Shown one piece after another: positions 21,231-32,298 of a DNA stretch of 46,331 nt. The notes below the pieces were generated by a model. That model did no database searches. It saw nothing but the letters and a program-made list of their open reading frames with translations, and was not told the DNA's origin. A program made the translations under genes and the position numbers. Each line of letters starts with the position of its first letter. The first letter of the stretch is position 1. The DNA comes from Dimorphilus gyrociliatus (Eukaryota > Annelida > Polychaeta > Dinophilidae): the NCBI GenBank assembly GCA_904063045.1, contig CAJFCJ010000141.1:25961-72291 (forward strand), read 5' to 3'.

Positions 21231-23809
21231 TCATACTTTATGATCCTCCTCAATGGGTACAATCTCACAATTTTCAAAAAAATGTCTGCCTACTTCTGTT
21301 CCAAGTGAATTATTATACAGATGCAATGTGGTAAGGTTGGTTTGTCGTCCAATTGCATCTCCAATAACGCAACCAATGTTTGATTCTAGTTCACAAGAAG
21401 CAAGACTGATTGCACTTAAATCTGAGCAATTCAACTTAATATTTTCAAAGATACTCTTTCCAACTTCTGATCCCAATTTATTACCTTCAAGATTCAACCA
21501 TTTAAGTCCTTTTTGTTTTCCAATTGCATCTCCAATGACAAAACCAATGTTTGATTCTAGTTCACAAAAAGAAAGATTAATTAAAGTTAATTGTGTGCAA
21601 TTCAACTTAATATTTTCAAAAATACTCATCGCAACTACTGATCCCAATATATTATTATAAAGGTACAATCTTGTAAGTTTCTTTTGTTTCCCAACTGCAT
21701 CTCCTATACCACAACCAATATTTGGTGCAAACTCACATGAAACAAAACAAATTGTTGTTAATTCTGTGCAATTCAACTTTATATTTTCAAAAATATGTCT
21801 GCCCACTTCTGTTCCAAGTTGATTATTTTGAAGATACAATGTAGTGAGTTTAGTTTGTTTTCCAATTGCCTCTCCTATAACGCAACCAATATCTGAATTA
21901 AATCCACAATTACCAAGCTCCAACTGTGTCAATTTTATACAAGAATTTTTGATATTTTCAAAAATACTTTTCCCAGCTTCATATCCAAACTGATTATCAT
22001 TCAGATTCAGGTAGATAAGTTCTTTAAGCTTCCCAATAGCTTTTCCTATAATGCTACCAATGTTTGGCTCAAATGCACAATTGGCTAAAGACAAAATAGT
22101 TAATTGTCTGCAATTCTTTTCAATATTTTCAAAAATAAGTTTTCCAACTTCTGAGCCAAAATGGTTGTGACCTAGATATAACTTAGACAACCTTTCTTGC
22201 TCTCCAATTGCTTCACCAACAACTGAACCTACATTTGAGTCAAAACCACAATTCTCAAAATCAATTCCAAAAAATTGTCTACAATTTGCTTTAATATTTT
22301 CAAAAATATTTTTTCCAATGTCTGATCCAAGTAAATTACCTTGAAGTGTCAATATTTTGAGTCCTTTGAGTTTACCTATTGCTTCAGCAATAGTACATCC
22401 AATATTTGAATCAAATCTACAGTTGTTTAGATATATTTCTGATAATCTGGTGCAATTTGTTTTGATATTTTCAAATAAATTTTTTCCCACTTCGGTCCCA
22501 AGTGGATTGTCTGAAAGATTCAGTTGAGAGAGCTGTTTTTGCTTTCCAATTGCTTCAACAATAGCTTCACCAATATTTGATTCAAGATCACATTTTATTA
22601 GATTTATTTTAATTAATTTGCTTACAATTATCTTTAATGTTTTCAAATATATTTCTTCCAACTACAGATCCCACTGCATTGTTTCCAATGTCAAGGACAC
22701 TTAATTGTTTTTGCTTGCCTATTGCTTCACCAATAGCGGGTCCAATATTTGAATCAAATCCACAGTTGTTTAGATATATTTCTGATAATCTTGTGCAATT
22801 TGCTTTAAGATTTTCAATTAAATTTTTTCCCACTTCTGTTCCAAGTGGATTGTTTGACAGATCCAGTGCAGTGAGATGTTTTTGCTTGCCTATTGCTTCA
22901 CCAATTACCAGGCCAATTTGTGATTCTATTCCACAGTTATTTAAGCAAATACTTGATAATTTTGTGCAATTTCTTTTAATGTTTTCAAAGATTCCAATGC
23001 CAACTTCTGTTCCAATTGGATTTTTTGTCAAAGATATTCCAGTAAGCTCTGTTTGCTTACCAATTACTTCACCAACTATTGGACCAATTTCTGATTGTAA
23101 TCCACAATTATTCAGACAAATTGTTGACAAATGTGTACAGTTAAATTTAATATTTTCAAAAATATGCTTTCCAACTATAGTTCCAAATTTATTATCTTGC
23201 AGAAAAAGTTCTGTTAGTTGAGTTTGTTTACCTATTGCTTCCCCAACTATTGGACCAATTGCAGAATCAAATCCACAGTTGTCAAAAGCAATTTTGCTCA
23301 ATTTTGTGCAGTTAAATTTAATATTTTCAAAAATATACTTTCCGACTATAGTTCCAATTTCATTATGTTGCAAATACAGGAGTGATAGTTGAGTTTGTTT
23401 ACCTATTGCTTCACCAACAATTGAGCCAATTTCAGACCCAAATCCACAGTTGTCAAAAGCAATCTGGATTAATTTTGTGCAAGTTCCTTTAATATTTTCA
23501 AATATATTTTTTCCTACTTCAGTTCCCAGAGGATTATTTGAGAGTTGTAACACAGTAAGGTCACTTAGCTTTCCAATTGCTTTACCAGCAGTATTACCAA
23601 TATCTGATCCCAACCCACAGTTAGATAGGTCAATGCATGCTAATTTTGTGCAAGTTCCTTTAATATTTTCAAATATATTTTTTCCTACTTCAGTTCCCAG
23701 AGGATTATTTGAGAGTTGTAACACAGTAAGGTCACTTAGCTTTCCAATTGCTTTACCAGCAGTATTACCAATATCTGATCCCAACCCACAGTTAGATAGG
23801 TCAATGCAT
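21231..23809 (-). pseudogene. Ribonuclease-inhibitor-type LRR gene, frameshifted and cut by an LTR
   Basis: Two overlapping open frames (22609-23809 and 21231-22661) form one continuous array of about 56-57-residue repeats, each with two LRRs. The repeat has a recurring GTEVGKNIFENIK-x-x-C and a recurring IGEAIGKQ. The repeats cross from one frame to the other at about 22,615-22,625, within CAAATTAATTAAA, as a single-base shift does. The frame is open to the LTR at 23810 with no start codon, so the 5' end is missing. Such LRRs bind proteins and resemble NLR/RNI arrays, but no NACHT or other domain is seen. Introns are absent in 2.6 kb, unlike the receptor genes. Confidence 0.8.
23471..23809. 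repeat. Tandem 171-bp duplication in the LRR gene
   Basis: 23471-23641 recurs from 23642 to the LTR border with no difference that I found. It codes one full 57-residue two-LRR unit, while neighbouring units differ at many positions. This is a recent unit gain by unequal exchange, or an assembly duplication. Confidence 0.9.
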
Positions 23810-24444
23810 TGTACAACTTTGGTTATATTTTACATGCTTGAACTCTATTATTTTATGCAACATATACATGTACATCTTAAAACCTACGCAAGAAAATGCT
23901 ATAACATTGGCCAAACATAAGTCTGATTAGTCAGCTTGAAGGCTCATCTTTAATTACCAATAAAGGTTTGGCCAAGTTATAATTTAATTAACTTGCCTAA
24001 AGTGTGGCCAAGTTATAATTCAATTAACCTTCCTAAATGTTGAACCTTGTAACATCCTGTTACTAAAGATAAATATGAACTACACATTTCGGCAACTGTA
24101 AAGTGATGATTGGATGTCAGAGACAAACCTCAAAGTATATAAATCCTCATTATTCTCATTTGGCATGCAGCTTCCATCTGGACCCAAGGACCTGGGAAAG
24201 TCATCTGGAAACAACCTCCACTGGAACCATCCATCTACTCCTCAACATTAGAAGACAGTTTGGTAATTTGGCAACCTGCTTTTACAAACTATCTACTCTG
24301 CTATCGAACTCTCATATCATTACTTGCTTAAGTATTATTATTGCGAATAAACCGTTTTAATTTAAACATTTGTTTAAAGGTTCGAGTAGAACCAGTATTG
24401 TTATAACTTGCAAACGCATAGATTTTGCCAGCAAGAGCAGTACA
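23810..24444 (+). repeat. 5' LTR (635 bp)
   Basis: Starts TGTACAACTT and ends GAGCAGTACA (TG...CA, 5-bp inverted ends TGTAC/GTACA). Matches 30244-30874 and the complement of 42395-43029. It contains AATAAA-like signals near 24,345 (GCGAATAAACCG) that may serve polyadenylation. Confidence 0.95.
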
Positions 24445-24448
24445 AATT

Positions 24449-24466
24449 TGGTGCAGTCGACAGGAT
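24449..24466 (+). other. Primer-binding site
   Basis: TGGTGCAGTCGACAGGAT, four bases after the LTR. Its complement ends in CCA as a tRNA would. It resembles the serine-tRNA type of PBS (TGGCGCAGTCGG...) of some insect gypsy elements; the copies at about 33,354 and 39,870 read TGGCGCAGTCGACAGG, closer still. The tRNA identity is an inference. Confidence 0.7.
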
Positions 24467-24504
24467 ATTCTTTTGGTTTATTCAAAAGTTTTGAGAAAGT
24501 AAAT

Positions 24505-27500
24505 ATGGCAGAAGGAGGAAATGGAAACGCCACTGGGGCAGTTACAGACTCTAACCCTTCAACCCCAGCAACTCCAACAATTACAATTCAGCCAGCAGGA
24601 ATGTCAGAAAGGCAACAAAGACTAATTGAAGACTATGATAGATTGGTGAGTGAAATGAAAAGAAATCGAATCACAATTCCAACAGATCATGGAGATGGAA
24701 CACATCACCCAGCACAGAACCCAAATGTTGATATCACAACAGTAATTCAAGCATTAAGGGCTGCTTGGGACCGCCCTCAAAGAACTATTCTCAAGTTGTA
24801 TGATGGAAGCAAGGAGTGTTCAAAATTCAAAGAAGACTTTAATCAGGCATGTTATGCTTATGGTTGGATAGGAGAAGATGTTGTGAAAGCAAATCTTTTA
24901 GATTATTTAACTGGTCCTGCAAAGGATTTGGTGTTGGCTCTGGATGGAGAGCCTACTGTGGAGGAAATATGGAAAGCCCTCCATGACGAATTTGATCTAG
25001 ATCCTTTGAAGTATCAGGAGAAATTGCTTAACTTAAAGCAAATGAATGGCGAAAGTGTGGTTCAGTTTGTTAATAGAGCAAAGAAATTGATAAAGAGGTT
25101 TTCTCCACCTAGACCAATGGAACCACAATTGCTTGCAACTATGAAAGAAATAAAACTGATGGAAGTTTTACAAAGAGGATTACAACAGGATATTCTACAT
25201 TTAGTGTACACCTTACATCCTAAATGTCAAACATTGGCAGAACTATATGAGGCTGCTAAGCAAGCAGAAACTTCATTAAAACTAACTCAAAGAAAACCGA
25301 TCACAATGGTGTCAAAATTGGAAACTCAACAAAGAAAAGAGACCAAAAAGACCCAGGTAATCAGAAAAGATGCTTCTACAGAAACCCCAAATTTTTGGAA
25401 TAGAAAGCATGTACCTGACAACAAAAATGCTACTAAAGAAAAGTTTTCAAGCCAAAAAGTCCAAAAGTATGCACCAACTACAACAAATAGGTATTATAAG
25501 AAAAATCAACCAGCAAAGACAATACTGAAAGAGGAACCTAAGCTACAAAAATTAGAAACATTAGACAATGAAAGCATGTCAGAAAACGACGAAGTTCAAG
25601 ATATTCTCTGTTTTTCAGATAGTGACGAATCCACTTGTCAGCTGTTACAAAGCAAACAATCTGAGCGAAATGCTTCAACATTTATTGGACAATTTGAAAC
25701 TAATACTGGTTTTAAGTTTGATGCCTTGATAGACTCTGGTAGTGACAGATCTTTCATTTCAAAAAAGGTATTAAGACAAGTTCAAGGAAAAGCATCCTTC
25801 CCAGAACAAACTGTGAAAAATGCTAGAGATGCTTCAGGAAATAGCATCGAGATATGTGGAGAAATCATTCTCAGACTTTATTTTAATGGAAAGATTATTA
25901 AACAACGCTTTCTGATCAACAAAATCATTACACAACAATGTATTATTGAGTGTGACTTTCTACAACAAAATGGAGCTACCCTTGACTTTGGCAAGAGACA
26001 GATTATACTCCAGCCAGGTACAGAAAAGAATTACCCTGTTGGAACACAACACTTATCTTTCAAAGGATTTTACCCAGTTCCTCTTATTACGAAAAAGAAC
26101 AAGAGTCAAATACATACCCTTCAGACAACAATTGAACAAGAAAATCCCGAGATGAAGAACAAAGTTACCCAAATTCTGGCAAAATATAAAGAAACTATTG
26201 CAGAAGACAGATTTGATATTGGCAATCCAGAGGTACCACCCTTGGAAATAACTCTTGAACCAGGTTCAACACCATATAGACAAAGGCCATATAGAATGCC
26301 TCCTCAAAAACAAGAAGAATGTAAGCAACAGATAGCTGAATTGGTAAAAAGCAAAGTTATTCAACCAAGCAAGAGCAATTGGGCTTCACCAATTGTTTTC
26401 GTAAGAAAGAAGGAAGGTAGTCTACAAATGTGTGTAGATTATAGAAAACTAAACAAAATGACAGTTAAAAACAAGTATCCACTGCCAAATCAAGATGATC
26501 TTTTTGACCATTTGGGAGGAGGAAATAAATTCTTTTCTACAATGGATTTGACAAGTGCATACCACCACATTAACATCAAGAAAGAAGATAGGTCTAAAAC
26601 AGCATTTATTACACCTTTTGGCTTGTTTGAATTTATTAAGATGCCTTTTGGATTAACCAATGCCCCTCCTCATTTTAGTTATGTAATGAATTCATTTGTG
26701 CTAAAGGATGTAAAGCATTTGTGCCTAAACTACCTTGATGACATAATAATATTTACCAAGTCGCTGGACCAACATTGGGAAGCATTGGAGACCATTCTTC
26801 AACAGATTCAAAAGTACAATTTTAAGATTAAACTAAGTAAATGTGTGTTTTTGAAAGAACAAGTTCAATTCTTGGGACACATTGTATCAGAAAAGGGGAT
26901 TGAAACAGATAAGTCCAAGACAGATAAATTATATAATTTACAGCCACCAGTGTTTGCAAATTCACTACTAAGCTTTGTTGCATTTTGTGGCTATTACAGA
27001 AAATTTATACAAGATTTTGCAAGAGTAGCTAAACCTCTGTATATGTTAATGAAACTACATGGGAAAAAGGATAAATTGCAATGGACTGAGGAAGCCAAGC
27101 AATCATTTTTCAAGTTGAGAGATGCAGTAGTTAACCCTCCTGTATTACAACTACCTGATTTTGCTAAAGATTTTCACTTAACAACAGATGCATTGAATGT
27201 AGCTGTAGGAGGAGTTCTTGAACAAGTTTATGTAGATGAGAATGGGAAGAAAACAATGAAACCCATTGCCTACGCTTCAAAACAATTCAACAATAATCAA
27301 ATGAAATATGCAGCCTATCAAAAGGAAGCATTTGGGGTTTACTGGGTTGTAAAGAAATTTTTACATTACCTTCAAGACAAGCCATTCTTTTTATATACTG
27401 ACCATCAGAGTCTAGTACAAACATTTAAGCAAAACAAATTGAATGTCAGCACAGCAAAATGGGTCATGGCTTTAATGGATTTAAAATTTACAATTAACTA

Positions 27501-28308
27501 TGTGACAGGACGAAAAAATAGAGCAGATGCATTAACAAGATTAGAAGAATATACACCCCCAAGGAAAGTAACATTTGAAGAGCTAATTCATGGAAAGATC
27601 AAAAAGGAGAATTCTCCCTCTATTTCAGTTAAAATGGAACAGTATGAACATACACCAGAGTTAACTTTTGTAGCTACCAGTGATAACAGTGAAGAGAAAA
27701 TTGATTTGTCTTCTGTTGACTTACAGTCAGAGCAAGAAAAAGATGTGAATTTAAAATCAATTAAAGAATATTTAACACTGGATGGTCAGCTACCTATTCC
27801 TTATTTTGGAACTTTTACACCTTTCATAATGGAGATGTTTGTTCACAAGGAAATGATCTGGATTATCCTTGAAGAAAGAAACATTCTGGTTTTACCTGAC
27901 CATTTGATGCTAACTCTGCTCCCTAAATTCCATAAAAATAAAATTCACAATCACCATGGACCCAGAATGACATTACAAATAATTACAAAGACCTTTTGGC
28001 ACCCAAAATTAAAGATTATGATTGAGAATTCAATAAAGGATTGCACTTTGTGTGAACAAATGAATGGTAGGAGTAGAGTATACCCTTTGGTAGAAACCTT
28101 TCACCCTGCATCACCAATGGAGTTGGTGGCCATGGATATAATGGGACCCTTACCCATGGTTAAGTCATACAGATTCATACTTGTGATAGTGGATCATTTC
28201 AGTAGATACACAGTTTTATATGCACTCAAACAGCAAACCAGTAAAGAAATTGCAAACCTTCTTTCAACAGATTTTTTCCCATTTTTGGAATTCCAAAACA
28301 AATGTTGA
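24505..28308 (+). CDS. gag-pol: Gag-Pol polyprotein (Gag, protease, RT, RNase H, start of integrase)
   Basis: Start chosen at MAEGGN (24505), after the PBS; the open frame extends upstream into the LTR but without need. Gag has a capsid-like region (about codons 85-260) and a basic/acidic linker without a CCHC knuckle. Protease: ALIDSGSDRSFIS (Asp codon 25732) and ECDFLQQNGA. RT: CVDYRKLN, PFGLTNAPPHF, and YLDD at 26731-26742. RNase H: TTDALNVAVGG, YTDHQSL. Integrase: HH-CC zinc finger (27,940-28,060) and first catalytic Asp (28135, AMDIMGPL). Gag and Pol share one frame with no shift between them. The frame is lost at about 28,275 in a T-rich run, before the other catalytic residues. Confidence 0.93.
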   Translation: MAEGGNGNATGAVTDSNPSTPATPTITIQPAGMSERQQRLIEDYDRLVSEMKRNRITIPTDHGDGTHHPAQNPNVDITTVIQALRAAWDRPQRTILKLYDGSKECSKFKEDFNQACYAYGWIGEDVVKANLLDYLTGPAKDLVLALDGEPTVEEIWKALHDEFDLDPLKYQEKLLNLKQMNGESVVQFVNRAKKLIKRFSPPRPMEPQLLATMKEIKLMEVLQRGLQQDILHLVYTLHPKCQTLAELYEAAKQAETSLKLTQRKPITMVSKLETQQRKETKKTQVIRKDASTETPNFWNRKHVPDNKNATKEKFSSQKVQKYAPTTTNRYYKKNQPAKTILKEEPKLQKLETLDNESMSENDEVQDILCFSDSDESTCQLLQSKQSERNASTFIGQFETNTGFKFDALIDSGSDRSFISKKVLRQVQGKASFPEQTVKNARDASGNSIEICGEIILRLYFNGKIIKQRFLINKIITQQCIIECDFLQQNGATLDFGKRQIILQPGTEKNYPVGTQHLSFKGFYPVPLITKKNKSQIHTLQTTIEQENPEMKNKVTQILAKYKETIAEDRFDIGNPEVPPLEITLEPGSTPYRQRPYRMPPQKQEECKQQIAELVKSKVIQPSKSNWASPIVFVRKKEGSLQMCVDYRKLNKMTVKNKYPLPNQDDLFDHLGGGNKFFSTMDLTSAYHHINIKKEDRSKTAFITPFGLFEFIKMPFGLTNAPPHFSYVMNSFVLKDVKHLCLNYLDDIIIFTKSLDQHWEALETILQQIQKYNFKIKLSKCVFLKEQVQFLGHIVSEKGIETDKSKTDKLYNLQPPVFANSLLSFVAFCGYYRKFIQDFARVAKPLYMLMKLHGKKDKLQWTEEAKQSFFKLRDAVVNPPVLQLPDFAKDFHLTTDALNVAVGGVLEQVYVDENGKKTMKPIAYASKQFNNNQMKYAAYQKEAFGVYWVVKKFLHYLQDKPFFLYTDHQSLVQTFKQNKLNVSTAKWVMALMDLKFTINYVTGRKNRADALTRLEEYTPPRKVTFEELIHGKIKKENSPSISVKMEQYEHTPELTFVATSDNSEEKIDLSSVDLQSEQEKDVNLKSIKEYLTLDGQLPIPYFGTFTPFIMEMFVHKEMIWIILEERNILVLPDHLMLTLLPKFHKNKIHNHHGPRMTLQIITKTFWHPKLKIMIENSIKDCTLCEQMNGRSRVYPLVETFHPASPMELVAMDIMGPLPMVKSYRFILVIVDHFSRYTVLYALKQQTSKEIANLLSTDFFPFLEFQNKC

Positions 28309-28890
28309 CAGATCAAGGAAGAAACTTTGTTGGTAAAGCTTTTAAAGAGTTTATGAAGGTATTAGGTATTGAGAAAATCCAAACAACAGCTTATAGAAGC
28401 TAGAGCAATGGACTAGTTGAACGAAGAAATAGAGAAGTGAGGAAGGAAATCAATAAATTAGTGGTGGAAGAAAATCAGCATAACTGGGTTGCAAACCTAC
28501 CCTTGATTCAAGCATTTTTGAATCAATACACTCACGTTAGGAAGTACAAGACTACCACCCCAGGAACTTCTTTTGGCACCACCAAGAACACTGATTGATG
28601 TGTAACAATGCATACTACCTCTCCTGAAACAAATGTACTATTTGTATTCAATCACCAGCAGCAATTAGTACAGTTAAGAGCTACAGCCTTCTGTAAATCC
28701 ATCATGGCAAAAGAACAATATAGGAAAGAAAGAATAGAAATCTCAATCTTCCAAAATATTTTGAGGTTGATGATGAAGTATTCTTAAGAAATGATGCTGC
28801 AAGAATTGCAATAACAAAAATCCCTTCTTTAAAATGGTTAGGCCCATACCGAATAACAAAAGTCAATCATCAAAAGTGGATATATGAAAT
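28276..28890 (+). pseudogene. Integrase remainder, shifted frame with stop codon
   Basis: Continues the integrase core in another frame: LTDQGRNF (second catalytic Asp) and NGLVERRNRE (catalytic Glu) are present, but a TAG at 28401-28403 lies between them and a further TGA follows at about 28,594. The C-terminal part is broken up to about 28,890 (contains KWLGPYRITK, typical of the C-terminal integrase domain). The copy cannot make an active integrase. Confidence 0.85.
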
Positions 28891-28894
28891 ACAA

Positions 28895-29399
28895 ATGGAT
28901 GATAATACATGCAAGTTGGTACATGGTAGCAGATTAAGACTAGCCAATGAATCTAATAAGTTGGAAACAGGGAAAGAAGCAACAACAATCTTTCACCTTG
29001 TGGAGAAGGAAATAACACACCTCCAATATCTTTCTCAGGTAGAAGGAAGAAATGACTTCCAATTCCGTTTGAAGAATCAAAAAGGCCAAGAAGTCATTGC
29101 CTTGTGTGACACAGGAGCATTGAGATCCTTTATTACTGAAAAAGAAATCAAGTTAATGATGTTACAATTATGGATAAAAGAAACAATTGGCCTTACCAAT
29201 ATATAACTTCAGCTGATGGGAAAGCTTTAAACGCAAAAAGCCATAAAGCTGAATATCCAATTTGCTGGAGAAAGTATGGCAACAAGAATTATAGTTATGA
29301 AAATCTAGACATAGCAATAATACTTGGTTGTGATTTCCTACAAACTGTGGGAGCAAACCTCTCAATTTTGAACGACCTAAACAGTGTTCTCTCAAATTT
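28895..29399 (+). pseudogene. Second aspartic-protease-like domain downstream of integrase
   Basis: Codons for IALCDTGALRSFITEKEI (Asp at 29108) show the retropepsin active-site pattern D-T/S-G-A/S-x-x-S-F-I. A one-base shift near 29,160 leads to a frame with AIILGCDFLQTVGANLSIL (29,312-29,370), the retropepsin end motif, which in the first protease reads CDFLQQNGATLDF. The two thus look like duplicates within one element. The minus-strand copy at 46061-46331 shows the same second half. It is placed where gypsy elements usually have only the integrase tail before env. Confidence 0.7.
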
Positions 29400-29403
29400 N
29401 NNN
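29400..29403. other. Assembly gap (NNNN)
   Basis: Four Ns between protease-like and env sequence. Comparison with the minus-strand copy shows about 2.2 kb (acidic linker and most of env, 43,880-46,110) absent here, so the gap hides real sequence or marks a misjoin. Confidence 0.98.
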
Positions 29404-30150
29404 GGGAGAATTAGCTATAATTAAACAATGTTCACCAATAGCCTCAACAGAAGTAGTTTGTGACTTAAGCATGATAAAAAAGAATAACAAATGTTCTCAA
29501 TTTTTACTTGTCACCATGAACAACCTGCTTTTCCAAGTAGAACCAGTTACTCATGTTTTACAGCAAGTCAATCCTGAAGAGATTACCTATAATGAGTGTA
29601 AGTCTAACAAGTTATTCTACAAAACAACTCACAACCCATTAAATCCTATAAGAAACCAACCAATGAAAGACAAAACGTATGTGTATTATTCAGAAAGAGG
29701 ATGCAGATTTCACACTGTGTCTGCAAAATCCATGCAGTTACATATCACAATCACCTTTCTGAACCAAAAATTGAAATTGCCAGATTAGCTGATCTACTCC
29801 ACCATGGGGTAAAGAAGGATATTGCATACAGCACTCAAAAATTAAGCAAGTTATCAGTTCACTGGAACAGAAGCAGGCAAGGTATGATAACATGGTCACT
29901 GTTGCAGAGAAAAATGGCATTGTACCCAATTTATCTGGAATTAAAAGTTTTTCCATAGTTGGTACTATAAACTGGGAAAACACTTTATGTTATCATACGA
30001 AATATTTGTTTGAGTATTGTAGTGTCAATGGTATGTATCATCATTTTCAACTATATTATTGGAAGAAGAAAACAAGAGAAGAAATTGCTACCCCAAGTGA
30101 GAGCACAGATAACTTCCTGAAAACCCAAAACTAATGAAAAAGTTGTAGCT
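29404..30150 (+). pseudogene. C-terminal part of env, frameshifted
   Basis: Same reading as the last third of the minus-strand env (43,061-43,880) but split over three frames (29404-29788, 29701-29958, 29892-30134) by single-base indels. It includes the region before the membrane anchor and the basic cytoplasmic tail. No start is present because of the gap. Confidence 0.85.
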
Positions 30151-30230
30151 TTAGTCAACATCAAACTAATGAAGAAGAACAACCACCTGTAATTCTCATT
30201 AAATCAAGATGAAGGGACTCATCTTCACAA

Positions 30231-30243
30231 AGAAGGGGGAAGT
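30231..30243 (+). other. Polypurine tract
   Basis: AGAAGGGGGAAG directly before the 3' LTR, the expected plus-strand primer. The complement stands at about 43,030-43,042 in the right arm. Confidence 0.85.
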
Positions 30244-30874
30244 TGTACAACTTTGGTTATATTTTACATGCTTGAACTCTATTATTTTATGCAACATATA
30301 CATGTACATCTTAAACCTACGCAAGAAAATGCTATAACATTGGCCAAACATAAGTCTGATTAGTCAGCTTGAAGGTTCATCTTTAATTACAATAAAGGTT
30401 TGGCCAAGTTATAATTTAATTAACTTGCCTAGGGTGTGGCCAAGTTATAATTCAATTAACCTTCCTAAATGTTGAACCTTGTAACATCCTGTTACTAAAG
30501 ATAAATATGAACTACACATTTCGGCAACTGTAAAGTGATGATTGGATGTCAGAGACAAACCTCAAAGTATATAAATCCTCATTATTCTCATTTGGCATGC
30601 AGCTTCCATCTGGACCCAAGGACCTGGGAAAATCATCTGGAAACAACCTCCACTGGAACCATCCATCTACTCCTCAACATTGGAAGACAGTTTGGTAATT
30701 TGGCAACCTGCTATTACAAACTATCTACTCTGCTATTGAACTCTCATATTGTTACTTGCTTAAGTATTATTATTGCGAATAAACCGTTTTAATTTAAACA
30801 TTTGTTTAAAGGTTCGAGTAGAACCAGTATTGTTATAACTTGAAACGCATAGATTTTGCAGCAGAGCAGTACAA
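30244..30874 (+). repeat. 3' LTR, left arm
   Basis: TGTACAACTT...GCAGTACA, 631 bp. It differs from the 5' LTR by a few indels and substitutions, several unique to this copy. Confidence 0.95.
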
Positions 30875-31178
30875 TAGAATGGTAATTTTATTGCGTAACA
30901 ATAAGCATAAGTGAAGACTGAATAAAATTTACAATAAGCCAAAAATCCAATATTTCAAAGACATTTAAGAATTTAATATGAAGAGTTTGAAATTTATCCA
31001 GAAACCTGGTAAAATACAAAATACGTTTTTGGAAAAAGAGGGATGAAATGCTCAGGATGAAATGTCCAATTCCTTATGAAACTATTTTTGAAAAAACCAT
31101 ATTATTTATAACATCCACTTCTATTGGAGATTTTCATGTGGTTCACTCTAATTACGAAGCCTGAATAAACAACTGAAA

Positions 31179-31822
31179 ACATTATTAGAATTATTCTTAT
31201 TGGTCATCTGCTATCTGCGATCTTTAGTTTTGATTTGGAATCAACGTTTTGTAATAGACAGTGTTCAGCAAGTTTTGTCTTAGAAGAAGAAACTGTTCAT
31301 AAGCGTTAGAAGTGCGGAAGATTGCATAAAACTAATAACAAAAAGCGCGAGTGGTCAAATTGACATTTCTGGAGAGCAAACTGAGCAGTTTGCATGGTTT
31401 TAATGAAATGGATAGAAAATAATTTGTTATGTTTCACACCTGTCCTTCAGAAATGACACAAGTTAATTCGTATTTCTGATATATTAAATGATAAGTCATT
31501 GAAGTGATGACTCAGATATATTACTCTCATTTCAGGAATCTGAAATAGATGTTAATACAGAGTCATTTCTAAGCATTTTTTTGAACATGCAGAAGTTTAA
31601 ATACCCACCATCCTCACCATGGTCTCTGACGAAAAAATTTTAGTACACGGAAACATCGATGATTGGATATTGACTTCTGGAGAACCTTGTCTACAACTAG
31701 TAAACCTTCGACAAAGCCATTTGCCCTTCATCAGACTCATTCGATTGCAGATGTGCCACTGAAAACCAACTTTCTTGGGAAATTATGATTGTTACAATGG
31801 TTATACCTCAAGAGGGACTTGA
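31179..31822 (+). pseudogene. Broken copy of the 221-aa secreted-protein ORF (left arm)
   Basis: Same gene as 41420-42085 on the minus strand, with at least six one- or two-base indels (for example an extra A in CTGTTCATAAGCG and losses in AATAACAAAAAGCGCGAG), no long frame left. Confidence 0.85.
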
Positions 31823-32298
31823 TCTTCATTAATATAAAGGAAGGAGGGAAGGGTCAGGTTATATTAGTGAGTCAAACATTATAAATATTAGGCTTCTTTC
31901 AATATAATGGTTTATTCATTAAGTTTATGGTGGAATTTTCTACTTCTAAATTTAATTTCCATAACCAAGAAGATTTGTAAACCATATTTTTTGTGACTGC
32001 TGAATTTGAAAAAAAAATGATGATGAAAATAAACATCAATGATTTTAAATGCACTTTTGTTTTATTAGAGATTGATAAACCTCAACACTTTTGGATGGAA
32101 AATCTTAATCTAATTTAAAAAAAAAAAGATTCTCCTAGCTCTATACACTAAACTTGTTTTTGCCCTTTAGGGGATAATTCATTTTGATCATACTAGAAAA
32201 ACAATATGGAACAAAATGCTTTATTTAAAGCTTCCAGTGAATAAGTATAATTAAAAGTTCACTTTTTCACATCTCTTTCTAGAAATGACTCTAAACAA
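31823..32298. other. Non-coding stretch, left arm
   Basis: AT-rich, no recognisable gene; mirrored at about 40,938-41,419. Confidence 0.5.

Larger units (their letters stand above)
23810..30874 (+). mobile_element. Ty3/gypsy-type LTR retroelement with env, with assembly gap
   Basis: Order: 5' LTR, PBS, gag-PR-RT-RNaseH-IN in one frame, second protease-like domain, gap, env end, polypurine tract, 3' LTR. PR-RT-RH-IN order places it in Ty3/gypsy (Metaviridae-like), not BEL/Pao or Copia. Flanks do not show a matching target-site duplication (TGCAT at left, ATAGA at right), which agrees with the two ends not belonging to one simple insertion, or with a misjoin at the gap. Integrase is broken and env is incomplete, so this copy is inactive. 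Confidence 0.9.

Noticed and set aside
21253-23920. Plus-strand open frames through the LRR gene
   Set aside because: Complement of the repeated LRR coding sequence; low-complexity shadows with no domain.
24103-24360. 85-codon frame inside the LTR (repeated at 30535 and 42479)
   Set aside because: Lies entirely within the LTR, no motif; open because the copies are young.
23800-30880. Target-site duplication of the gypsy element
   Set aside because: Left flank TGCAT and right flank ATAGA do not match, so a simple insertion bounded by these two LTRs is not supported.
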